From Pseudomonadota bacterium (GTDB taxonomy: Bacteria > Pseudomonadota > Alphaproteobacteria > Rhizobiales > Rhizobiaceae), in contig JAEWPB010000173.1 in the NCBI GenBank assembly GCA_023399465.1, positions 1 through 9,454 of the forward strand: DNA of 9,454 bases. Reading direction: 5' to 3'. A program made the translations under genes and the position numbers. The notes under the pieces were generated by a model. The model was not told the DNA's origin and did not search any database. It saw nothing but the letters and a program-made list of their open reading frames with translations. Each line of letters begins with the position of its first letter. The first letter of the stretch is position 1. Of the stretch, positions 1-5,653 are shown piece by piece.

Positions 1-1
1 G

Positions 2-154
2 GCCGCCTTCCAGAAGAAGGCCGGCGAACTGCGCTACGAGAAAAAGTCGGGCGACACATTCGTGTATGGCGACGTGAACGGTGACGGCAAGGCCGATTTC
101 GCAATCCTCATCGACGCGAACGTTACCTTGAATGCGAACGATTTCATTCTGTAG
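2..154 (+). CDS. C-terminal end of a serralysin-type (M10 C-terminal domain) secreted protein, partial
   Basis: Only the last 50 residues are in the window; the gene begins upstream. The reading frame from base 2 runs into a TAG stop at 152-154. The fragment matches the end of the peptidase M10 serralysin C-terminal domain as I know it. AGELRY is followed by a short turn, then GDVNGDGKADFAI, which holds an acidic calcium-loop pattern (D24, N26, D28, G29, D32 of the fragment). It ends in the hydrophobic NDFIL typical of type I secretion substrates. In this family the domain follows RTX calcium-binding repeats and directs export through an ABC/MFP/TolC channel. Whether the missing N-terminal part is a protease, a hemolysin-like repeat protein or another enzyme cannot be told. 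The next gene is convergent, with a hairpin between the two. Confidence 0.8.
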   Translation, partial: AAFQKKAGELRYEKKSGDTFVYGDVNGDGKADFAILIDANVTLNANDFIL

Positions 155-209
155 CGGGTGCGCGGGGCATTCCCACCCGCTCCGGATGGAGAGGGGCTGG
201 AGGCAGCGA

Positions 210-249
210 TCAGCCCCAAACTTCAGATTGGTTTGAAGTTTGGGGCTGA
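210..249. terminator. Strong hairpin between convergent genes, probable bidirectional terminator
   Basis: A perfect 16-bp inverted repeat, 210-225 against 234-249, encloses an 8-base loop (gattggtt). The arms are TCAGCCCCAAACTTCA and its exact complement. It lies 55 bp after the stop of the serralysin-type gene and 23 bp after the stop of the convergent exported-protein gene, so it can serve both. Neither side has the run of T expected of a classical Rho-independent terminator, so a role in Rho-assisted termination or transcript-end protection is equally possible. Confidence 0.6.
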
Positions 250-272
250 CGAGGCAGGTGTCGCATCGAGCA

Positions 273-986
273 TCAATAGCAAGGCGGATTGGGGTAGTAA
301 CCGCACCTGTTATAGCCATAACGATAATATGGACGCTCCGCGTCGGTGCCGGCATACCAGGCGCCATGATAGACTGGAGCGTGCCAATAGTTGCTGCGAT
401 CCCCATCGTCGCCGAAGCTCGGTCGGTCGCCACCAGCGTCTCCTCCGCGGGAACCGCCGTCGCCACCACCGCCACCGAAGCTGCCGCCGCCACGGTCGAT
501 GAACAGCGCGGCAGGTCCGCCCCCGCCGCTCAGGCTTCCTTCGAGGACGGCCACATCAAAAGTCAGATTGCCACCCTCTAGCCTGGGCTTCATCAGCGTC
601 ACTACGGCGTCTTCGACCTTGGACCCGTCGCCGCCGAGGACCGAAATGGTGGCATTTGGCGGATCCTTGATGAAATTATCCGCGCCTTCATCCCATTGCT
701 TGATGAATTGTTCGGTGGTCACGTGGCCCGCCGCCCTTACCGGGCGATCGGCGAAGACGATGGAGTTTGCTGCCACGCCGTTCATGGTGAGTTTGCCGCC
801 TTCCAGCTTTGCGCCCGACGAGTTGAGGACGAAGAGTGAGGGGACAGGCCCTGTCGGCGTTACTTTGCCGATCTTTTTGGCGAGTGGAACATGCGGCTTG
901 ACACCGGCGTCCTGGGCCAGCGCCGCGCCGCCGAACCATTGACTGGCGGCGATCAAAATCGAAAACACGAGAATTCTGCTTGTCAT
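273..986 (-). CDS. Exported protein of unknown function with Gly/Asp-rich linker and Tyr-rich tail
   Basis: A 237-residue protein. Residues 1-24 form a clear Sec signal peptide (basic start, hydrophobic core, cleavage after ALA before Gln25). Residues of about 35-155 form a compact domain. Its stretches NSIVFADRPVRAAGH and VTTEQFIKQWDEG are what I remember from other uncharacterised proteobacterial exported proteins; no function is known to me. About residues 166-196 are almost all Gly, Asp, Ser and Arg, a flexible linker. Residues 197-237 hold 10 Tyr, 2 Trp and 2 Cys and end in NPPCY. The start is supported by GGGAG six bases before the ATG. The gene is 240 bp downstream of the sulfatase on the same strand. 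No terminator is visible between them, so co-transcription is possible. The Gly-rich part does not have the nonapeptide spacing of RTX repeats. Export is well supported; function is unknown. Confidence 0.8.
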   Translation of the reverse strand: MTSRILVFSILIAASQWFGGAALAQDAGVKPHVPLAKKIGKVTPTGPVPSLFVLNSSGAKLEGGKLTMNGVAANSIVFADRPVRAAGHVTTEQFIKQWDEGADNFIKDPPNATISVLGGDGSKVEDAVVTLMKPRLEGGNLTFDVAVLEGSLSGGGGPAALFIDRGGGSFGGGGGDGGSRGGDAGGDRPSFGDDGDRSNYWHAPVYHGAWYAGTDAERPYYRYGYNRCGYYPNPPCY

Positions 987-1226
987 GACGATCTCCCGTT
1001 CTGACTGGCAGGCGTTTGCTTGCCAATCTCTCTTCCGCTCGCCCGCAAAAGGCGCGGTTCCAGTCGATTTTCATGCTGCGACGATCCGCCCTCCGTCTGG
1101 GCTAAGTCGTAAAGCTACGATGGCAAAGCGCCGGTCTTGGTTTCAGGGGGGCCTCGAGGTCCATAGCCTGCTTTGGTGCATTCGAGCGTCTCCTGTTACA
1201 TGCCGAATTGCCGAAGGCGGCGGGCG

Positions 1227-2933
1227 TCAGTCCTGCCCTGTTTTCATCTCCCGGACTTGTTGCATGACCTGCTCAAGGTTGTAACTTGCAGGATTCTGCA
1301 TCGGCGGAAACTTGATGTAGGTCTCAAGATGCTTCAGCCACAACTGCTGCCCTATGGGGAGCATGTTCCAGTCATAGACATAGGCCGTGGACGGAGAGGC
1401 GATTGCGCCTGCCATGCCGAACAACGTCTTGATCTGCTGGCCAACCGAGGTTTCGAACGGATCACGTTTGATGTTGACCACCTGCGTCCAGGAGTAAGGC
1501 TGCACGCCCGCGATGAAACCCGCCGGGTCGTCGGAAACCATGGCGAAATACATCTTCCAGTTCTTGTATCGGACCGCAGACGGCTCTTTTCCGGAGTAAT
1601 AGAGGAAGTAGTCCCGTGCCGACTTGCCGGACTTTCCTTCCAGGTAAGCGCGCTGGTTGACACCATCCAGCGTGGTCTTGGCAAGGCCGGGATATTTGCC
1701 TTCCTCGAGTGTCGCTTTCAGCTCGTCGCCCTTGGGGCCGCCCGCGATCTCGACCAGCGTTGGCAGCCAGTCAAGCGCGGAGAACATGTCATTCTTCACG
1801 GTTCCCGGTTCGATGTGGCCGGGCCAGCGCACGACCAGCGGTGCCCGCATCCCGCCCTCCCAGGTGCTCAGTTTTCCGCCCTTGAATGGCGTGGTGCCAC
1901 CATCCGGAAAAGTGATCGTCTCTGCGCCATTGTCGGTGGTGAATACGACGATGGTGTTGTCGAGTTCTCCCATCTCCTCGAGTTTCTTCAGCACATAGCC
2001 GATGTTGTCGTCCATCTGCTTCATGCCGGCTTCATTGACGCCCCAATCCTTGCCGCCTGGTTCCCCGACCATGTTCAGGTATTTGTCCGGCAGGACGGTT
2101 GTGATGTGCATGCGCGCCGGGTTGTACCAGACGAAGAAGGGCTTGTTGGTTTTCTCCGGATCGTTCCTGTCGAGGAAATCGATAACCTTGGCCGAGATTT
2201 CCTCGTCAATCGTCTTCGAACGTTCGAGCGTCACCGGTCCTTCGTCCTTGCAGGTTTGATTGGCCGCTGTCCCATCGGAGGATGCGCAAGCGAGCACCGG
2301 CCGCGGCGGCGTCAGGCAGGTTGTGGTCGCCGGGTCGACAGCCGCCGGGTCTTCGGTCATTCCTGGTATCGGTGTGTTCTTGCAAGGTGGCGCCAGCGTC
2401 TGCTCGGTGGGGGTCTTATTGAGGTCAGGGAAGCTTACTCCCTGCATGGCATCCAGGTGATAGAGATAACCCCAGAACTCTTGGAAGCCATGCGCGGTCG
2501 GCAGAGATTCAGTATGGTCGCCGAGATGGTTTTTGCCGAACTCGCCGGTATTGTAGCCCAGATCATGCAGGAATCGGGACAGTGTTGGTGTGCCGGTCCT
2601 GAGGTAGGAGGGGCTTCCGGGAATTTCCGGAAGCACCATTCCCACCCGCACTGGCTGCATGCCCGTGATGAAGGCTGTGCGACCAGCCGTGCAACTTTGC
2701 TCGGCGTAGTAGGTCAGGAACTTCGCACCCTCATTACCGATGCGATCGATGTTGGGCGTTTCGCCCACCATCAGCCCCTGATGATATATACTCGGCTGCA
2801 TCCAACCGATATCATCGCCCATGATGAACAGGATGTTGGGCTTGGCTTCCTGGGCGTGGATGATCGCCGTACTCGCAAAAAGACTGCCGACGAGCGCGAT
2901 TGCCGCTGTGACGCACTTTGCTGTCCGTCTCAT
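1227..2933 (-). CDS. Periplasmic arylsulfatase-type sulfatase (formylglycine-dependent)
   Basis: A 568-residue sulfatase of the alkaline phosphatase superfamily, expected to hydrolyse sulfate esters in the periplasm. The frame is open further upstream, but the ATG at 2933 is chosen because GGGAGG lies 8 bases before it and a signal peptide follows (cleavage near Ala27, IIHA/QEA). Expected family residues are visible: metal ligands D40 and D41 (MGDDIGW), nucleophile motif C81-T-A-G-R85 followed by TAFITG, K134 and H136 (GEFGKNHLGD), H276 (ARMHI), D334 and N335 (TTDNGAE), and K351/K354 (FKGGK). C81 should be oxidised to formylglycine by a maturase not encoded here. The usual Pro of the CxPxR motif is Ala. 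Residues of about 182-229 form an insertion with four Cys (184, 206, 216, 228), the only Cys of the mature protein besides C81. The natural substrate is unknown; choline sulfate or aryl sulfates cannot be told apart from the motifs. Confidence 0.9.
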   Translation of the reverse strand: MRRTAKCVTAAIALVGSLFASTAIIHAQEAKPNILFIMGDDIGWMQPSIYHQGLMVGETPNIDRIGNEGAKFLTYYAEQSCTAGRTAFITGMQPVRVGMVLPEIPGSPSYLRTGTPTLSRFLHDLGYNTGEFGKNHLGDHTESLPTAHGFQEFWGYLYHLDAMQGVSFPDLNKTPTEQTLAPPCKNTPIPGMTEDPAAVDPATTTCLTPPRPVLACASSDGTAANQTCKDEGPVTLERSKTIDEEISAKVIDFLDRNDPEKTNKPFFVWYNPARMHITTVLPDKYLNMVGEPGGKDWGVNEAGMKQMDDNIGYVLKKLEEMGELDNTIVVFTTDNGAETITFPDGGTTPFKGGKLSTWEGGMRAPLVVRWPGHIEPGTVKNDMFSALDWLPTLVEIAGGPKGDELKATLEEGKYPGLAKTTLDGVNQRAYLEGKSGKSARDYFLYYSGKEPSAVRYKNWKMYFAMVSDDPAGFIAGVQPYSWTQVVNIKRDPFETSVGQQIKTLFGMAGAIASPSTAYVYDWNMLPIGQQLWLKHLETYIKFPPMQNPASYNLEQVMQQVREMKTGQD

Positions 2934-2941
2934 TTCCTTTT

Positions 2942-2947
2942 CCTCCC
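2942..2947 (-). promoter_or_regulatory. Ribosome binding site that sets the sulfatase start
   Basis: The - strand reads GGGAGG here, 8 bases before the ATG at 2933. The in-frame upstream ATG at 3065 would put 44 hydrophilic residues before the signal peptide, which argues for the internal start. Confidence 0.75.
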
Positions 2948-3186
2948 TCGGCGGCCATCGTCGCGATGGCTCAGGTTGGTCCAAAGGCGAACTGACGCAA
3001 ATCGCAAGGCGGATAGAGGGGCGGCAGCGCCTCCGCTTTCCGGACGCGTACTCCGCGTCGGTCAAACTGATTGTTGATTTTCCGGATCGAGGACTACCTC
3101 ATATCCTCAATGTTGCCGTGCCGGGCTTACCCGCTCCTGGCAAGGTATCATTGGCCGCCCCGATTGGGTGTCGGCGCAAACAACTA

Positions 3187-3210
3187 GGTCATGGCAGGCA
3201 AGCCATGACC
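3187..3210 (-). terminator. Orphan Rho-independent-like terminator on the - strand
   Basis: A perfect 9-bp stem, GGTCATGGC (3202-3210 read on the - strand) with its complement at 3187-3195, has a 6-base loop. On the - strand the stem is followed by TAGTTGTTTG, a moderately T-rich tail. It begins one base after the TAA (3212-3214) of the start-less frame 3212-3406. It therefore implies a - strand transcript between the tRNA and this point, or serves as a distant terminator of tRNA-Lys. Confidence 0.45.
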
Positions 3211-3211
3211 A

Positions 3212-3406
3212 TTAACGCGCTTCATTAAGCAAAGAAGAGGAGGGCTGCCATCTGCTCTTCTGCGCCGTCGTCGTTTTCGACTTCAACTTCTTGGATTGAA
3301 GCTCTTCCGTCAGCGTCTTGTCAGAAACTACCGCATTTTTGCATAAGGCAACTACATAAGTAACACCAAATGCAGATGATTGAAATATACTGGCAGAGGC
3401 ATGCTT
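3212..3406 (-). pseudogene. Possible remnant of a small gene: 64-codon frame without a start codon
   Basis: On the - strand a frame is open from just after a TAG (3407-3409) to a TAA at 3212-3214. It contains no ATG or GTG. The second half looks protein-like: DKTLTEELQSKKLKSK, then TTTAQKSRW and QPSSSLLNEAR, a Lys/Ser/Thr-rich and hydrophilic tail. The hairpin terminator follows at once. I do not recognise a family. It may be the 3' end of a decayed or frameshifted gene, part of a small RNA, or chance. Only the closeness of stop and terminator favours a former gene. Confidence 0.2.
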
Positions 3407-3526
3407 CTAAACTGCAGGGAGAAGTTGGATGGTTGCCGCCAATCATCTGAGCACAATGGCCTAAACGGCGGCATGCAAGACGGCATCAAGTCGTTTGCTA
3501 TGAAATTGTTTCGATTGGCTAAATAG

Positions 3527-3602
3527 TGGTGAGCGCGCAGGGATTCGAACCCTGGACCTACTGATTAAAAGTCAGTTGCTCTACCGGCTGAGCTACGCGC
3601 TC
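3527..3602 (-). tRNA. tRNA-Lys (anticodon UUU)
   Basis: The - strand folds as a complete 76-base tRNA with encoded CCA (3527-3529). The acceptor stem GAGCGCG pairs fully with CGCGCTC, and the discriminator base is A. The D arm is normal (TAGCTCAGCCGGTAGAGC), and the anticodon stem ACTGA/TCAGT closes the loop CTTTTAA. U33 is followed by anticodon UUU, which reads AAA and AAG as lysine. The T arm carries GGTTCGAATCC. It is read divergently from ccdA and has its own promoter just upstream. Confidence 0.97.
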
Positions 3603-3638
3603 CCGTATGGGTGGACGGTGCCCCCTGGAAGTGCGCGG

Positions 3639-3667
3639 AACATATGCACGAGCCCTTGCCGGGTCAA
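3639..3667 (-). promoter_or_regulatory. Sigma-70-type promoter of tRNA-Lys
   Basis: On the - strand, TTGACC (3662-3667) is followed by a 17-base spacer and TATGTT (3639-3644). That is a near-consensus housekeeping promoter of the rhizobial kind. It would start transcription near 3632, about 30 bases before the mature tRNA 5' end at 3602, leaving a short leader for RNase P to remove. Confidence 0.7.
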
Positions 3668-3781
3668 CCCGGAAAATGGATAAAAATTCATCGTTTCCAT
3701 GCTTTTGTTGGTTTGTGCGCGAAAAGGTGATTGGCTTTGGCCGGACGCCTTGGCTAGGAAGGCGGGACGCTACAAGGATCC

Positions 3782-3785
3782 GGAG
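3782..3785 (+). promoter_or_regulatory. Ribosome binding site that sets the GTG start of ccdA
   Basis: GGAG is separated by TTTCTC, six bases, from the GTG at 3792. It decides in favour of this start over the upstream ATG at 3699. Confidence 0.7.
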
Positions 3786-3791
3786 TTTCTC

Positions 3792-4538
3792 GTGTCGATT
3801 GCCGATATTTCGCTGCTCAGTGCCCTGATCGCCGGAGCCCTGTCGTTCCTGTCTCCGTGCGTATTGCCGCTGGTGCCGCCCTATCTGTGCTACATGGCGG
3901 GGATTTCGGTCGAGCAGTTCCGCGAGGACAAGGTGGCGAAGGCCGCGGCGACAAGGCGGGCGGTAATGCTCGCGGCGCTGCTCTTCACCCTCGGTTTCGC
4001 CACCGTCTTCGTGGCGCTCGGGGCCGGGGCCTCGTCGATCGGGACGCTGCTTCGCCAGCATCTCGATGTCCTCGCCAAGGTCGGCGGCGTCATCATCATC
4101 ATCATGGGCCTCAATTTTCTCGGCCTTTTCCGAATCGGGCTGCTCGCGCGCGAGGCGCGCTTCAGGGGACCGGGCAAGCCGGCGACGCTTTCCGGCGCTT
4201 ATGTCATGGGCCTTGCCTTTGCCTTCGGCTGGACGCCCTGCATCGGACCGGTGCTTGGGGCGATTCTCGGTGTGGCAGCCGCCCGCGATACCGTTGGCGA
4301 CGGTGCATTGCTCCTTGCCATCTACTCGCTGGGGCTTGCCGTGCCGTTCTGGATCGCCGCCTCGTTTTCGGGCGCATTCATGCGCTTTCTCACGCGCTTC
4401 CGCCGTCATCTCGGCCTCGTCGAAAAGGTGATGGGCGCGCTTCTGGTGCTCACCGGGCTCGCCTTCATCTTCGGCTATGTCAGCGACATGGCAATCTGGT
4501 TCCAGCAGACCTTTCCAATCCTGATGCAAATCGGCTAA
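3792..4538 (+). CDS. ccdA: Cytochrome c biogenesis / thiol-reductant transporter CcdA (DsbD membrane domain family)
   Basis: A 248-residue inner-membrane protein with about six hydrophobic segments. The CcdA family carries reducing equivalents from cytoplasmic thioredoxin across the membrane to periplasmic thiol proteins such as those that mature cytochrome c. The two conserved cysteines are present in their family contexts: C23 in FLSPCVLPLVPPY and C150 in FGWTPCIGP. The start is taken as GTG at 3792 (MSIADISLL), because GGAG (3782-3785) lies six bases before it and the product then begins at the first membrane segment. The longer frame from ATG 3699 adds a Cys/Trp/Arg-rich leader that looks non-coding. 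A weak promoter candidate, TTGGCT at 3731, 17 bases, CTAGGA at 3754, lies upstream. No other cytochrome c maturation gene is in the window, so its partner cannot be read from context. Confidence 0.9.
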   Translation: MSIADISLLSALIAGALSFLSPCVLPLVPPYLCYMAGISVEQFREDKVAKAAATRRAVMLAALLFTLGFATVFVALGAGASSIGTLLRQHLDVLAKVGGVIIIIMGLNFLGLFRIGLLAREARFRGPGKPATLSGAYVMGLAFAFGWTPCIGPVLGAILGVAAARDTVGDGALLLAIYSLGLAVPFWIAASFSGAFMRFLTRFRRHLGLVEKVMGALLVLTGLAFIFGYVSDMAIWFQQTFPILMQIG

Positions 4539-4690
4539 GGCTCGTACAACCGCAATCGCATGATTTTCCATCGATGAGTGCGAAAAGCCTCGCCCGCCCG
4601 GAAACGAGCGGCGACGCTGCGGCCTGTCGACGAGCGATTGCGCATGGCGGCACTTCGCCAACATGTGCCGACCGGATCTGGAAAGGACCG

Positions 4691-5653
4691 ATGGCTGATA
4701 TCTTCTCGCTGTTGCTGCCGTTCTTCGGGCTGATTCTCGTCGGCTATGTCGCCGCCCGCATCACCCGCCAGCCGGCAGAGGCGCTCGGCTGGCTGAACAC
4801 TTTCATCATCTATGCGGCGCTGCCGGCGCTGTTCTTCAAGCTGGTGTCACGCACGCCGATCGAGGAACTGACGCGCATCGATTTCATCGCCGCCAGCCTT
4901 GCCGCCACCTATGCAATATTTGCGCTGATTTTTGCCGCCGGATATTTCCTGCGCCGCAACTCGTTTGCCGATTGCACGCTGCAGGGCTTTGCCGGCGCCT
5001 ATGGCAATATCGGCTACATGGGGCCGGGGCTTGCCCTGCTGGCACTCGGCGAAGGGGCGGCTGTCCCGGTCGCATTGATCGTCTGCTTCGAAAACGCCCT
5101 GCACTTCGTCGTCGCCCCGGCGATGATGGCGATCGCCGGCGGCGACAAGCGGAGCATCGGCCGTCTCGCGCTCGATATCCTGCGCAAGGTGGCGCTGCAT
5201 CCCTTCATCCTGTCGACGGGCCTCGGGTTTGCGGTCGCGGCATCCGGTGTCGGCACGCCGCTGGCGTTGCAGCGGATGGTGGATTATCTCGCCCAGGCGG
5301 CGGCACCCTGCGCGCTCTTTGCGATGGGCGTCACCCTGGCACTGCGTCCGCTGAAGCGGGTCCCTGCGGAGATCGGCTACATCGTGCCGGCGAAGCTGCT
5401 GCTGCACCCGCTTGTCGCCTATCTCGTCCTTGCCGGTATCGGCGGCTTCGAACCGGTCTGGATCTATTCCGCCGTGCTGCTGGCATCGCTGCCGACGGCG
5501 ACCAACGTGTTCGTCATCGGCCAGCTCTATGGCGTCTGGCAGGAGAGGGCGTCGGCCACCATTCTGGTGACGACGACGCTCTCGGTCGCAAGCGTTTCGC
5601 TAGTGCTGTACCTGATCAGCTCGGGAGCCATGCCCGCACAGCTTTTCCCGTAG
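4691..5653 (+). CDS. AEC (auxin efflux carrier) family permease
   Basis: A 320-residue, strongly hydrophobic protein with about ten membrane segments, the usual size for bacterial members of the AEC family (TC 2.A.69), which includes malonate permease MdcF. Family-like stretches are seen: GFAGAYGNIGYMGPGL near the middle, then ALHPFILSTGLGF, APCALFAMGVTLAL, and near the C-terminus SLPTATNVFVIGQLYG followed by ERASATILVTTTLS. The substrate cannot be predicted; bacterial members move small organic acids or remain uncharacterised. The ATG at 4691 has AAAGGA just upstream and puts the first membrane segment at the N-terminus. The frame is open upstream but looks non-coding there. It lies 152 bp after ccdA without a visible terminator, so read-through from ccdA is possible. 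Its 3' end overlaps the convergent hydroxylase gene by 54 bp. Confidence 0.9.
   Translation: MADIFSLLLPFFGLILVGYVAARITRQPAEALGWLNTFIIYAALPALFFKLVSRTPIEELTRIDFIAASLAATYAIFALIFAAGYFLRRNSFADCTLQGFAGAYGNIGYMGPGLALLALGEGAAVPVALIVCFENALHFVVAPAMMAIAGGDKRSIGRLALDILRKVALHPFILSTGLGFAVAASGVGTPLALQRMVDYLAQAAAPCALFAMGVTLALRPLKRVPAEIGYIVPAKLLLHPLVAYLVLAGIGGFEPVWIYSAVLLASLPTATNVFVIGQLYGVWQERASATILVTTTLSVASVSLVLYLISSGAMPAQLFP

Larger units (their letters stand above)
2934..3526. other. 593-bp stretch without a confident gene, between sulfatase and tRNA-Lys
   Basis: It holds the sulfatase leader and probably its promoter, although no convincing -35/-10 pair was found by eye. It also has an orphan hairpin terminator on the - strand (3187-3210) and a start-less - strand frame (3212-3406). 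The part from about 3215 to 3526 is visibly richer in A+T than the flanking genes. Reading frames over the sulfatase leader on the + strand have no recognisable protein features. No tRNA-Lys terminator was found directly after 3527. Confidence 0.5.

Noticed and set aside
688..1074. - strand frame starting 88 bp upstream of the exported-protein gene
   Set aside because: It overlaps the exported-protein gene in another frame, is Arg-rich, and has no ribosome site, while the overlapped frame has a clear signal peptide and GGGAG.
1143..1181. 12-codon - strand ORF with AGGAG eight bases before its ATG, between the sulfatase and the exported-protein gene
   Set aside because: The ribosome site is good, but the peptide is too short and ordinary to support; no attenuator-like pairing was seen.
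1173..3077. Long + strand frame of 634 codons opposite the sulfatase
   Set aside because: It mirrors the sulfatase codons on the other strand and has Arg/His/Gly-rich composition without family motifs; the - strand frame carries all sulfatase signatures.
3321..3446. 41-codon Cys-rich - strand ORF in the gap before the sulfatase
   Set aside because: No ribosome site precedes its ATG, and the composition looks like chance translation of A+T-richer DNA.
3434..3472. GCCGCC...GGCGGC inverted repeat after tRNA-Lys as its terminator
   Set aside because: Only six base pairs with a loop of more than 20 bases and no T run; not a credible terminator.
4088..4105. Repeated ATC triplets in ccdA, possible microsatellite
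   Set aside because: Only four to five copies, encoding Ile residues of a membrane helix; ordinary coding constraint explains it.
3558..4664. Long - strand frame opposite ccdA, overlapping the tRNA
   Set aside because: Arg/Glu/His-rich shadow of ccdA that also runs through the tRNA-Lys gene.
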